Origin: Ectothiorhodospiraceae bacterium
GTDB taxonomy: Bacteria > Pseudomonadota > Gammaproteobacteria > SZUA-152
DNA: 44,958 bases
Assembly: GCA_002401775.2 (NCBI GenBank)
Contig: NVUB02000105.1
Span: forward strand, 1 to 44,958
Direction of reading: 5' to 3'
In this document: positions 18,695-28,028 of the stretch, piece after piece
Layout: each line of letters opens with the position of its first letter
How positions within the stretch are numbered: position 1 is the stretch's first letter
Position numbers and translations under genes: made by a program
Notes under the pieces: model-generated
The model's database searches: none
What the model was told of the DNA's origin: nothing
What the model saw: the letters and a program-made list of their open reading frames with translations, nothing else

Positions 18695-19121
18695 ATTCTG
18701 TAACGATACTCTTAAGTCAAATAAAATAAGTTAATTATATTTCAATGCGGGTATTGGTGAGCCGACTTCACTCTATCGGTCCAATGCTGAAGAACCTTAT
18801 AAATCATTCCCGGTAAAGCGATATTATCCTTGCCGTTCTCACTGACACGGCCACTGCCACTGCTTTAGTGCCATTGCTGGGTGATCGCGCCGTAGTATTG
18901 AGGATACCGAGATATGAAGTCCGCCGATAATGGGCGATCAATGAATTGACCGTTCGCCCGCCGCATAAAATCCACGCGGCATAATGCCCTAAAATGGGCC
19001 AAGTATCAAAACATAAGCGGTTTTATGTGGGCGTAAAAAAACAGAGGTGCAAGACCTCTGTTTAAAATTGCGATGGTTCGGCGTAATTACGGGTATAACG
19101 AACTTGTGTTTTAGCGGGATT
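18695..19121. other. infA upstream region with a terminator
   Basis: 427 bases between infA and the 78-residue gene, both on the minus strand. A strong terminator for the upstream gene lies at 19034-19063. The remainder should contain the infA promoter, which I cannot place with confidence. No further gene seen. Confidence 0.5.
19034..19063 (-). terminator. Rho-independent terminator after the 78-residue gene
   Basis: Perfect 10-bp arms AAACAGAGGT (19039-19048) and ACCTCTGTTT (19054-19063) around a 5-base loop; on the minus strand the stem runs into seven consecutive T. It sits about 60 bases past the stop codon of the gene at 19122-19358, which supports that gene being real and ending a transcript. 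Confidence 0.88.
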
Positions 19122-19358
19122 CTATGAGTTTACCACCTGTTTCCAGGGCTCTGAATACCAGGCAACCGACGGATGAACGGCATCTTGTCCGATGACGAGT
19201 TCCATACCGAGCAGTGATGTAACGGCCTCAAAATCATTGGGGTTATCCAATTGTTGTTTCAAGCATTCCAGGTGGGCGTAGTTCATGTACAAGGTGTTCG
19301 GGCTGTACCCGTGTTCTCTTTCAAACTGCTGGCTGACGTTATAAATGTAACTCAACAT
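19122..19358 (-). CDS. Hypothetical protein, 78 residues
   Basis: Not recognised as a named family. The ATG at 19358 is preceded by AGGGG at a suitable distance, and a strong terminator follows the stop, so it looks like a true gene. The sequence is soluble and compact, with YNVSQQFEREHGYSPNTLYM near the start and LLGMELVIGQDAVHPSVAW near the end, the second half resembling a short alpha/beta unit. It lies between bpt and infA on the same strand, 268 bases after bpt. No membrane segment or signal peptide. Function unknown. Confidence 0.7.
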   Translation of the reverse strand: MLSYIYNVSQQFEREHGYSPNTLYMNYAHLECLKQQLDNPNDFEAVTSLLGMELVIGQDAVHPSVAWYSEPWKQVVNS

Positions 19359-19626
19359 GATTTATGCCCCTGTTTCAAAATAAAGAGCCTGCTACTTCTA
19401 GCCCCGGTTATTGATCGTGAATATCTAACCTTGATTTATGGTCGCTACTTATTGACATTCACAAAGAAAGATGTTTTATATTGCTGCTCTTACTCCGGGT
19501 TATCGTCCGACCCCGGAATCGCTTAACAGTTATTTTGGCGTTGAAAGAGGGCGATGTACTGGTGGATTTGAGGGCAACGGATTCATCGTGGCAAGGCGGG
19601 GTAACGGCTGACGAAGGGGCAAAAAC

Positions 19627-20388
19627 CTACGTGGGTAGGGCCTGGTGCCGCTCGAAGCGACGCCAACTGCCATTCTGGAAAAGTTCTATGGGCCTATATT
19701 CTTGTTTGTAATTCATTTTTTGACATTGGCTGATCCAGTAACCGAGAAATAGCCAGGGCAAATTACGCTGGCGGGCTTCGTTAATTTGCCACAGCAAGGC
19801 GTAATGGCCAATGCTGAGGCCGGTAAAGTTGGGGTCAAAATAGGTATAAACGCTGGAGAGGCCTCGGGTCAGGATATCTTGTACTGCAACGGCAATAAGC
19901 TGATTATCCACCCGAAATTCCACAAATTCTGTTTGTGACCAATCACTGGTCAAAAAATCCATGTATTTTTCCGGATCAGAGTCATCCATCCCACCGCCAG
20001 TATGGCGCGCCGCAATGTAGCGTTGATACAGCGCAAACTGCTCATCCCGAAAGGTGGCTGTTGTGATGGTGGCTGTTACGTTCATGCGGGTATTGTTGTG
20101 GGTGCGGCGTTGTTTGCGATTGGGCTGGAAATTGGCCACAGGCAGCCTGGTCGGCACGCAGGCCTGACAATGGTGGCAGTGTGGGGTGTACACGTGGCTT
20201 CCGCTGCGACGAAACCCAAGCTCGGCTAGTGCGCTATAGGTACGGGTATTCATTTCCGCTTTGGGATCGGCAAAGGCGGTTGTCGCCGTCTGTTCCGGTA
20301 TGTAACCGCAGGTATGCGGGGCGCTAGCGAAAAAAGTTAAATCTGAGGGGAGTTTTGGCGTTGCGGTGTTGGTTGATTTTTGTGACAT
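19627..20388 (-). CDS. bpt: Aspartate/glutamate leucyltransferase (Bpt; ATE family)
   Basis: N-end rule enzyme that transfers leucine from Leu-tRNA to N-terminal Asp or Glu. The family's N-terminal domain shows CGYIPEQTATTAFADP and the Cys-rich signature HCHHCQACVPTRLPV; the C-terminal acyl-transfer domain shows FLGYWISQCQKMNYK and ends with PIELFQNGSWRRF. 253 residues, close to the bacterial family norm. It lies 67 bases downstream of aat on the same strand, so the two aminoacyl-transferases are probably co-transcribed. Older annotation would call it arginyl-tRNA-protein transferase. Confidence 0.94.
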   Translation of the reverse strand: MSQKSTNTATPKLPSDLTFFASAPHTCGYIPEQTATTAFADPKAEMNTRTYSALAELGFRRSGSHVYTPHCHHCQACVPTRLPVANFQPNRKQRRTHNNTRMNVTATITTATFRDEQFALYQRYIAARHTGGGMDDSDPEKYMDFLTSDWSQTEFVEFRVDNQLIAVAVQDILTRGLSSVYTYFDPNFTGLSIGHYALLWQINEARQRNLPWLFLGYWISQCQKMNYKQEYRPIELFQNGSWRRFERHQALPT

Positions 20389-20455
20389 GTTAATAACTGA
20401 TTAATAACTGATTAATAACTGAATCGCATAAAATAAGTGGTGCTATCGGTTGGTG

Positions 20456-21193
20456 CTATAAAGGCTTTTGGCCAGTGGGCTGGTTTTTCACTTGCCAGGT
20501 TCCCTGGTGGCAAGGTTTTCCGCAATAGCGATCGAGCAGGGACGTAAATGTTTCCCGACTGATATTAGCGGCCCCTAAACTGTCGAGGTGTGAAGATTGT
20601 ACCTGGCAGTCAATGAGGTTAAATCCCCACCGGGAAAGGTGTTCTACCAGGGTCACTAATGCCACTTTGGATGCTTCGCTTTGTCGGCTAAACATGGACT
20701 CACCAAAAAATACTTGCCCGACAGCAACGCCATACAGGCCACCCACCAGCTTTCCTTCAAACCAGCATTCCACAGAGTGCGCCAATCCTTGCTCGTGGAG
20801 CAGTTGATAGGCCTGTTTCATGTCGTCGGTTATCCAGGTGCCGGGAACGGCATCCTGTGTGCGTGGGCCACTACAAGCCTCAACAACGTCACCAAAAGCT
20901 TGATCAAAACTCACGGTAAATAGCTTTTTGCGAAGGGTTTTGCGCAGGCTGCGTGAGACGTTGAGCTTATCGGGGTACAGCACCGAACGAGGATTAGGTG
21001 CCCACCATAGAATCGGTTGCTCATCGTTGTACCAGGGAAAAATGCCCAGGCGATAAGCGGCGTGCAAACGCGCTGGGCTGAGATCACCGCCAATGGCAAG
21101 CAGGCCGTCGGGCTCTTTTAACGCGAGCCGTACATCGGGAAAGTGACAGGTCGTATCACGTGGAGATATCCAGTAAGGGGCCAGACCTCGCAT
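20456..21193 (-). CDS. aat: Leucyl/phenylalanyl-tRNA-protein transferase
   Basis: Adds Leu or Phe to proteins with N-terminal Lys or Arg, making them ClpS/ClpAP substrates. Family motifs are seen: LLAIGGDLSPARLHAAYRLG, GIFPWYNDEQPILWWAPNPR and GGLYGVAVGQVFFGESMFS. The 245-residue length is normal. ATG 21193 is the first start and gives the usual N-terminus ending in ISPRDTTCHFPDV. It is the first gene of the aat-bpt pair. Confidence 0.96.
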   Translation of the reverse strand: MRGLAPYWISPRDTTCHFPDVRLALKEPDGLLAIGGDLSPARLHAAYRLGIFPWYNDEQPILWWAPNPRSVLYPDKLNVSRSLRKTLRKKLFTVSFDQAFGDVVEACSGPRTQDAVPGTWITDDMKQAYQLLHEQGLAHSVECWFEGKLVGGLYGVAVGQVFFGESMFSRQSEASKVALVTLVEHLSRWGFNLIDCQVQSSHLDSLGAANISRETFTSLLDRYCGKPCHQGTWQVKNQPTGQKPL

Positions 21194-21535
21194 CAGCTAA
21201 TTTTCATCCTTAAACCTCAATAAGTGTCATAAACATGATCCGCAATGAACAGTGTAGCGCTTTGCGGATGTATTGCCGATTGATTTGTCATTGCGGGTTC
21301 TACCGGTCGATAAAATGGCCGAGAGAGGCCGCTCTGTCTATCGGTATTATGAATAGGTTTTGTGATGATTTAGGAAGCTTGGAGGGACTTCAACGTTGCC
21401 ATATTTTCTCGCAAAGCAGTAAATATCCTGCGGGGGATGAGGTTTGTATCGCTCATTGTAAACGCAAAGGGCACTGAGGAAGAGTCGGTTAGATTTTCCT
21501 CACTCAGCCCTCGACGTATTAAATTTGTTATGTAG

Positions 21536-21686
21536 ATCATGTTGCGCCGCTACGTGACATTTTACGGTTCATTAATTTCAATGTTCCATGACCGTTTTCA
21601 ACGCGACAGTGGTTGGAATTGCGGGAGGAAATTCCGTGCCAGGTTGATGCCTTGCGGCATATTGTCAGGTAGCTGCGCAACCTGAC
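21536..21686. repeat. Hairpin-bounded 151-bp element, copy 1
   Basis: The left end (21536-21558) is a 23-nt imperfect palindrome ending GCCGCTACGTGAC; the right end (21664-21686) is GTCAGGT-AGCTGCGCA-ACCTGAC, an inverted relative of the left end. The interior holds ATTTTACGGTTCATTA and GCCTTGCGGCATATT, shared with the other copies at 21917-22067 and 33204-33353. The two ends in opposite orientation resemble a REP doublet (REPIN-like). Confidence 0.8.
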
Positions 21687-21719
21687 CTACGAAAACCAGT
21701 CTCAGTTCTGAACGGAATT

Positions 21720-21785
21720 TAGACGGTTCGACCGGGCACATCGTTCTTGGATAAGGAGTATTGTCACGTAGCGCCGTAACGTGAC
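21720..21785. repeat. ACGGTTCGACCGGG unit with 23-nt hairpin, copy 1
   Basis: Starts GACGGTTCGACCGGGCACAT, continues through TCTTGGATAAGGAGTATT and ends in the perfect palindrome GTCACGT-AGCGCCGTA-ACGTGAC (21763-21785). Further copies at 22079-22131 (hairpin broken) and 22137-22201. Compared with the GTCAGGT/ACCTGAC hairpins the stem carries a compensatory C-G to G-C change. Confidence 0.75.
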
Positions 21786-21818
21786 CTTGCACGATCAGTT
21801 TGCGTAGCGACAGGCTTG

Positions 21819-21881
21819 AGGTTTACATTAACTCCGTGTTGTAACGCAGAGGCCGCAAAGACGCAAAGGGCGCAAAGACAG
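21819..21881 (+). repeat. CGCAAAGACGCAAAG dispersed repeat, copy A
   Basis: Runs from GAGGTTTACATTAACTCCGT through GTTGTAACGCAGAGGC and CGCAAAGACGCAAAGGGCG. The same string, inverted, is at about 32093-32148, and a third copy on the plus strand at 33003-33054. Related shorter pieces lie at 38046-38085, 38190-38234 and 2758-2770. Confidence 0.75.
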
Positions 21882-21916
21882 ATGAGTAACGGAATGCTGG
21901 AGCCTGAATCCCTGTA

Positions 21917-22067
21917 GAAACGTTGCGCTGCTACGTGACATTTTACGGTTCATTCATTTCTGTGCTACATGGCCGTTTTCAACGCTACAGTGGTTGGAGT
22001 TGCGGGAGGAAATTCCGTGCCAGGTTGATGCCTTGCGGCATATTGTCAGGTAGCTGCGCAACCTGAC
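21917..22067. repeat. Hairpin-bounded 151-bp element, copy 2
   Basis: Same length as copy 1 and the large majority of positions are identical over the whole unit, including a long identical stretch from GCGGGAGGAAATTCCGTG to the right hairpin (22045-22067). The left hairpin (21917-21939) is degenerate on its outer side. Copies 1 and 2 lie 381 bases apart in the same orientation. Confidence 0.8.
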
Positions 22068-22078
22068 CTACGAAAATC

Positions 22079-22131
22079 AGACGGTTCGACCGGGTACATC
22101 GTTCTTGGAATAAGGAGTATTGTCACGCAGC
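22079..22131. repeat. ACGGTTCGACCGGG unit, copy 2 (truncated)
   Basis: Matches the unit at 21720-21785 from GACGGTTCGACCGGG to GTCACGCAGC, where the match stops and a new copy begins after six bases. The terminal hairpin is therefore lost. Confidence 0.65.
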
Positions 22132-22136
22132 AATCA

Positions 22137-22201
22137 GACGGTTCGACTGGGCACATCGTCCTTGGATCAAGGAGTATTGTCACGTAGCGTCGTAACGTGA
22201 T
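22137..22201. repeat. ACGGTTCGACTGGG unit with hairpin, copy 3
   Basis: Third copy of the unit, ending in GTCACGT-AGCGTCGTA-ACGTGAT (22179-22201), where only the last base breaks the palindrome. It is followed by CTACGAAAATGAGTCTCAG, which resembles the sequence following the right hairpin of the 150-bp element. Confidence 0.65.
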
Positions 22202-22326
22202 CTACGAAAATGAGTCTCAGGCTGAATGGCATTTAGTTAAGCCGAATACGGATGGAGTGGTTATTTTGGCTTAACTATTAACTAAGCGCCATTAGGTACA
22301 GGGCGCTTGCTTCAAAAAAAGACGGA

Positions 22327-23472
22327 TTATTTTTGTTTAAAGGGGGAATGATCCGTCAATTCTTCGATATATTGCTGCATGCCGAGGGTTTCTCGCTGTA
22401 AAAAGTCACCAATGGCGTGTTGAAATGTAGGCTCAGCGATCCAGTGGGCTGACCAGGTGGGCGTTGGTAAAAAGCCACGACTGATTTTGTGCTCGCCCTG
22501 AGCCCCTGGATCAAAGCGTTTGAGCTTGTGTTCAATGCAATATTCCAGCCCCTGATAGTAGCAAGCTTCAAAGTGCAAATTATGGAAATGGGCATCACAC
22601 CCCCAGTGACGCCCATACAGCGTGTCGGCATCACGAAAGCAAATAGCACTGGCGACGGTTTGCTGGTTGTGTTCTGCCAGCATAACGATGAATTGCTCGG
22701 GCATGGTGGTGCTGAGTTCCTGGAAAAACCCTAATGAAAGTGTGGCGTATCCGCTGAGTCGATCAAAGGTGGAGCAATAATGCCGGTAGACGGCTTGCCA
22801 CTGGGGCTCGCTCAATTCGTCAGCGCGTAACCGCTGTATGACTATGTCGGCTTCTCTGACCTGACGTCGTTCACGGCGGATTTTTTTGCGTTTGCTGGAG
22901 GTGAAATGATCAAGGTAATCATCAAAGTCACGATAATATTGCTCACCTGGCAGGTTTTTCCAGTGAAACTGACACCCGAGTCGCGTCATAAACCCTTGTT
23001 GAGAAAACTGTGTTAAATCTTCCTGTTGGGGGAAAAGGCAATGAAAAGATGACAGTTTATGTTGTTTGGCATATTCCAACGCCGCTTGAATGAGATACGA
23101 GGAAATCCTGTTTTTATCGCCATTGGGGGCGATTAGCAAACGCGGCCCAGTGGCCGGCGTGTAGGGAATGGCGGCGACTAATTTCGGGTAATAGTCTAGC
23201 CCGCTGCGCTGATAGGCTTCCGCCCATGCCCAGTCAAAAACCAGTTCCCCGTAGGAGTTGGTTTTTAAATACTGGGGCATGGCGCCAACCAGTGTTTTAT
23301 CCTGAAAAATCAGAATGTGCTGGGGAATCCAGCCAGAAGACTGGCCAACACACTGGTGTTTTTCCAGTGCGCTGAGGAATTCATAGCGTAAAAAAGGGAT
23401 ATGTGTCCCATGCAATGAATTCCATGCCTGACTTGAAACTTCAGATAAGCTGCCGATAACAATACTGTGCAT
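22327..23472 (-). CDS. FemAB-like GNAT-fold protein (DUF482 family)
   Basis: 381 residues, resembling the proteobacterial FemAB-like/DUF482 proteins of the acyl-CoA N-acyltransferase superfamily. Diagnostic stretches are FDWAWAEAYQRSGLDYYPKL, RLLIAPNG, FTSSKRKKIRRERRQV and, near the C-terminus, LYGRHWGCDAHFHNLHFEAC followed by FDPGAQGEHKISRGFLP. The family's substrate is not established. It is soluble with no signal peptide. ATG 23472 places the hydrophobic first strand (MHSIVIGSLSEV) at the N-terminus as expected. It is a lone gene facing away from the PilZ gene. Confidence 0.88.
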   Translation of the reverse strand: MHSIVIGSLSEVSSQAWNSLHGTHIPFLRYEFLSALEKHQCVGQSSGWIPQHILIFQDKTLVGAMPQYLKTNSYGELVFDWAWAEAYQRSGLDYYPKLVAAIPYTPATGPRLLIAPNGDKNRISSYLIQAALEYAKQHKLSSFHCLFPQQEDLTQFSQQGFMTRLGCQFHWKNLPGEQYYRDFDDYLDHFTSSKRKKIRRERRQVREADIVIQRLRADELSEPQWQAVYRHYCSTFDRLSGYATLSLGFFQELSTTMPEQFIVMLAEHNQQTVASAICFRDADTLYGRHWGCDAHFHNLHFEACYYQGLEYCIEHKLKRFDPGAQGEHKISRGFLPTPTWSAHWIAEPTFQHAIGDFLQRETLGMQQYIEELTDHSPFKQK

Positions 23473-23645
23473 GGGTAAATTTTACACTAAGGAATGGAAA
23501 TTAAAAAATGTAGTAAAAGTAGCGCTCTGACTTAGTGCGTATTGGGTCGTTCTAATGGCCTACAGGACGTAGGCACCAAAAGTAGGTGCTCTTAGGCGAC
23601 AGTAGGCTTTTCATACTCGGACAGGCTCCTGGAACAGGTGAAACA

Positions 23646-24326
23646 ATGGCAGCAAGTGAATTAGTCTTGGAGGTTGGGGACAACCTGCAATTACAATTTG
23701 AAGGTGATGACGAAACACGGCATTACGTGAAGGTGATTGGTTATCTGTCTGGTCGGAGTCTGGTGGTGAGCACGCCTGTTGTCGATGGCCATGCATTGCT
23801 GGTAAGTGAAGGGAAATCTGTGGTCGTGCGGCTGATGTCCGGTAATGCCATTGTCGGGTTTTCGGTCAAGGTTATCGTGGTTAGCACGCGTCCCTATCCC
23901 CATCTGCATTTGAGTTTCCCTGCCGACGTGCAAGCGGTCACGGTGCGCAAGGCGTTACGGGTGAATCTTAATATGAAGGCTTCGGTGCTGGCTTGTCTTA
24001 CGGATTCTTCGGAAATAGATACTTCTCAGGCGGCACAGGACGTCACCTTGCAAGACATGAGTACTAGCGGTGCTTTATTGATCGCCCAAAAGCCATTGGC
24101 AAAGGAGGGGCAACGTATTGCCGTGAGTGTTCGCTTTGATGTGGCCGATGCTGTTGAGGAAATTTCATTATTAGCCATCGTGCGTAATATTCGTACTGAA
24201 CGAGGCGAAAAGGTGGGGCAGCGGTATTTTCACCACGGCGTTGAATTACGGTTGCAGGATCGGGCCCAGTCAATTCTGGTACATGCCTTTGTGTACCAAT
24301 GTATCGCTCGCGGGCAGACTGACTAG
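23646..24326 (+). CDS. PilZ-domain protein with YcgR-like N-terminal domain
   Basis: 226 residues from ATG 23646 (AGGTG just upstream; the open frame begins at GTG 23586 but the first 20 residues look non-coding). The N-terminal beta-rich domain (about 1-100) resembles the PilZN/YcgR flagellar brake domain, and the C-terminal PilZ domain (about 105-220) shows the c-di-GMP-binding RKALR and DMSTSGALL, i.e. RxxxR and DxSxxG. It probably senses cyclic-di-GMP and acts on motility or surface attachment. No flagellar or pilus genes are beside it; trxB is convergent. Confidence 0.88.
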   Translation: MAASELVLEVGDNLQLQFEGDDETRHYVKVIGYLSGRSLVVSTPVVDGHALLVSEGKSVVVRLMSGNAIVGFSVKVIVVSTRPYPHLHLSFPADVQAVTVRKALRVNLNMKASVLACLTDSSEIDTSQAAQDVTLQDMSTSGALLIAQKPLAKEGQRIAVSVRFDVADAVEEISLLAIVRNIRTERGEKVGQRYFHHGVELRLQDRAQSILVHAFVYQCIARGQTD

Positions 24327-24370
24327 CCCGCGAACGTGGTGATTGATCGCGCGTATATTACGGGCTCAGA

Positions 24371-25423
<1,053 letters not shown>

Positions 25424-25503
25424 TTATGCAGGTAAAGGAGACAACGTGTCCGTTGCCTCGACAAAGTTTGGAGGATGAGTGCGTTTATTAAATCTTGTGC
25501 TTG

Positions 25504-26304
25504 TTATTCAATCAGTTTTTCTTCCAGTTTTAAAATTTCGCGGACTTTTATGAATATTTTAGTGGCACTTTTTTCAGCCATTGTGGGGACAAAACGGCCG
25601 GATTTACTGGCGGCCATGAATTCAAATACAAGAAAATGCTTCTCGGCGGACTTTAATTTGGCTTTTATTTCCGGGGATACCAGTTTGTCATCTGCGTTCA
25701 TGAGTTCCTGGTATATTTTTTTGTATTCCTGCAAAATTTCTTCGACATTTTCATAATAGTTATCATCAGCGACACCCCAGGCCTTCATCATGTAAAGTGC
25801 TGCAAGACGCTGTGATTCCATGCCCAGTTTGGCAATCAACACTACATTATGCTCGCCTTTGATGCGGGAATCTTCGGCGAGGTCTTCTGCTACTTCTTCG
25901 CAGCGATGCGAAAACTTTTCCACCTTTTTATGGAGCATTGTCATGCGTTTTTGGGAAGGTTTTTCTAGCAATTTGGGTTCAATTTCCTTCCAAAGTGCTT
26001 CAAGTTCGCGAATGTCATCGTCCAGTGATTTTTTTAGGTGATGACTTTCCAAATTGGCGATATATTTGTCGATTTTTTTCGTATTTTCTTTCAGGTCTGT
26101 GGCGGGATCGTGGTAAGTGACCTTCATGCCGATAAGAGCATAATCTTTCAAAATTCGCTGTGAATACATGCACATGTCAGCAATTTCATGGACATCTTGT
26201 GCTGATGCAGCCTTGGCAGATGCATCATCGACTGGGAGTATGACTTGAAGCGCAAGCGCCAGGCCGATTAACCCGCTTGTTACGCCATTGAAACGCTGTT
26301 TCAT
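25504..26304 (-). CDS. Exported protein with two PilJ-type (type IV pili sensor N-terminal) repeats
   Basis: 266 residues with an N-terminal signal peptide (GLIGLALALQVILPVDDASA). The mature part is almost all alpha-helical and holds two copies of a pattern typical of the PilJ/NarX-type periplasmic sensor module: MCMYSQRILKDYALIGM in the first half and LGMESQRLAALYMMKAWGV in the second. In known proteins this module sits in chemoreceptors or histidine kinases; here there is no membrane segment or signalling domain after it, so it would be a free periplasmic protein. Possible roles are ligand delivery or decoy, but this is inference. It lies 177 bases upstream of trxB on the same strand; a shared transcript is possible but not shown. 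Confidence 0.7.
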   Translation of the reverse strand: MKQRFNGVTSGLIGLALALQVILPVDDASAKAASAQDVHEIADMCMYSQRILKDYALIGMKVTYHDPATDLKENTKKIDKYIANLESHHLKKSLDDDIRELEALWKEIEPKLLEKPSQKRMTMLHKKVEKFSHRCEEVAEDLAEDSRIKGEHNVVLIAKLGMESQRLAALYMMKAWGVADDNYYENVEEILQEYKKIYQELMNADDKLVSPEIKAKLKSAEKHFLVFEFMAASKSGRFVPTMAEKSATKIFIKVREILKLEEKLIE

Positions 26305-26957
26305 AATAATTTCTCGTAGTATTGATTTGAGCCGTAAATGTCATATGCCAATGAGATATAGATAACGAGTTATCAGCTATGCATATCGGCTCGTCTTCTA
26401 ATAAATCAATAAATATTTCGCCTTACTTTATAAGGTTATTGTGGTTGGTAACGCAGACCATTGATGCAGGGTTGCATCAATGGTGGAAAAAGTTGTTACT
26501 GATTGAAGATACGTGTGGATTGCTGAAGGTATTCACTGACTAAACAGCAGGCTTAATTAGGGCTCAAATATGGGCCTGAGGATCTGCTAACAATAGGATG
26601 AAAGTGCAGTCTTCCCCCTTTCTACTGTTGACTGACAGTCCATCACCTGAAATTTCTGAAAATTGCTTACTCGCCGATAGGCCCTTACCGATACCGCCAT
26701 TTTTTCAGCTCGTGTTTGCAGGGTTGGCGTTGATCGAAATGCTGCAACATTGGGAATGGCTCTAATGGGTAATATCGCCAGAAGCGATTCACTGTAGTGT
26801 TGTTACGATAGTAGGCCATGTGTGATTGAAAGGAATTCTCTGGGGAGCTTGCTGTCACTGTGAGAGGGAAGGGTTCTCTGGTTATACTCAACCGCATTTT
26901 ACGGATTATGGCTCGAACCAATGACTTCGACTGATGGATCAACATGAAGGGAACAAC
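26305..26957. other. Divergent intergenic region with a perfect hairpin
   Basis: 653 bases between the divergent PilJ-type gene (-) and ald (+), expected to carry both promoters. The clearest feature is a perfect 11-bp inverted repeat at 26458-26483. A short frame on the minus strand at 26685-27050 overlaps the start of ald and shows no family character, so I treat it as chance. Confidence 0.5.
26458..26483. promoter_or_regulatory. Perfect 11-bp inverted repeat
   Basis: CCATTGATGCA (26458-26468) and TGCATCAATGG (26473-26483) around GGGT. There is no T-run on either side, so a terminator is unlikely; an operator or a structured leader for one of the divergent genes is possible. Confidence 0.4.
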
Positions 26958-28028
26958 ATGAAAATAGGTGTACCAAAAGAAATTCGAGTATTGGAAGGAC
27001 GAGTAGGTCTGACGCCTGGGGCTGCCGGGCAATTGGTCGCAGAAGGACATGAATTGCTGTTGGAGCGGGGCGCCGGTGTGTTGAGTGGTTACCCGGATAC
27101 GGCTTATCAGGCAGTGGGCGTGACGTTAATCAATGATGCTGAAACGGTCTATGGGCAGGCGCAGATGATCGTCAAGGTCAAAGAGCCGCAGCCGGTGGAA
27201 GTGGCCATGTTACGAGAGGGTCAATTGTTGTTTTCTTACCTGCATCTGGCCGCTGATGAAGCATTAATGGGCGCCTTACAAGACACCGGCGTCACGGCGG
27301 TGGCCTTTGAAACGGTAGAGACCGATGCCGGTATGCTGCCACTGCTAGCCCCCATGAGTGATATTGCCGGCCGCGTGGCGGTGCAAGTGGGTACACATTT
27401 ACTGCACCAGTCACAGGGCGGCCGGGGTGTTTTGTTGGGCGGCGTGCCTGCTTCTGAGCGTGGCAAGGTGGTCATTCTGGGGGCTGGAGTGGCAGGAGGG
27501 AATGCGGCGCTGCTGGCGGCTGCCATGGGCGCTGATGTCACGGTGTTTGACCTCAACCGGGACAAATTAGCAAAAATGCGGGCACTGGGTAATAACGTAA
27601 CGGGCTTGTATCCTTATGCCGACGACATTCGTGCGGCAGCCCTAGAGGCCGATTTGTTGATTGGTGCCGTCTTGGTCACTGGTGAGCGGGCGGTGCAATT
27701 AGTGACGGCCGATACGGTCGCCGGGATGCACGATGGGAGTGTGATCATCGATATTTCCGTCGACCAGGGGGGCTGCATTGAAACCACTCGTCCTACGGAT
27801 TATGCCGCCCCCACGTTCGTCGTGGATGGGGTTATTCACTTTGGCGTCACTAATATGCCCGGTGCTGTGCCTCGTACTGCTTCACAGGCATTATCGGCGG
27901 CGCTGGCTCCCTATGTCTCCCGGTTGGCACAGCCAGACTGGCGGCAGTCTGCGGAGTTAGTGCGAGGGGTTAATGTCGACGCTGGAAAAATCGTACATTC
28001 GGCGCTGAAAGAGGTAACTTTTGCCTGA
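26958..28028 (+). CDS. ald: Alanine dehydrogenase
   Basis: NAD-dependent oxidative deamination of L-alanine to pyruvate and ammonia, or the reverse. ATG 26958 (MKIGVPKEIR) has AAGGGA upstream and is the standard N-terminus; the ATG at 26934 would add eight residues. The N-terminal catalytic domain shows the substrate-binding R15 region (VLEGRVGLTPG) and LLFSYLHLAADE with its catalytic His; the NAD-binding motif VVILGAGVAGGNAALLA and DVTVFDLN lie in the central Rossmann domain; SVDQGGCIETTRPT is a further signature. 356 residues, close to the usual 370. It stands alone before ftsK. Confidence 0.95.
   Translation: MKIGVPKEIRVLEGRVGLTPGAAGQLVAEGHELLLERGAGVLSGYPDTAYQAVGVTLINDAETVYGQAQMIVKVKEPQPVEVAMLREGQLLFSYLHLAADEALMGALQDTGVTAVAFETVETDAGMLPLLAPMSDIAGRVAVQVGTHLLHQSQGGRGVLLGGVPASERGKVVILGAGVAGGNAALLAAAMGADVTVFDLNRDKLAKMRALGNNVTGLYPYADDIRAAALEADLLIGAVLVTGERAVQLVTADTVAGMHDGSVIIDISVDQGGCIETTRPTDYAAPTFVVDGVIHFGVTNMPGAVPRTASQALSAALAPYVSRLAQPDWRQSAELVRGVNVDAGKIVHSALKEVTFA

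Larger units (their letters stand above)
21194..22326. other. Repeat-rich intergenic region
   Basis: 1133 bases without a convincing gene. The first 300 bases show no recognised feature. From about 21530 on, the sequence is built from two copies of a 150-bp hairpin-bounded element, three copies of a second ~60-bp unit and one copy of the CGCAAAGACGCAAAG repeat (listed separately). Short open frames here run through the repeats and do not look coding. Confidence 0.7.

Noticed and set aside
21235-21477. 80-residue plus-strand open frame downstream of aat
   Set aside because: No ribosome-binding site, unusual Cys/Arg composition, and it ends in sequence resembling the dispersed GCAAAGGGC repeats.
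21536-22201. CRISPR array
   Set aside because: The repeats are long, unevenly spaced palindromic elements rather than regular short repeats with unique spacers, and no cas genes are present.
26685-27050. 121-residue minus-strand open frame overlapping ald
   Set aside because: Overlaps the ald start on the other strand and shows no domain or plausible composition.
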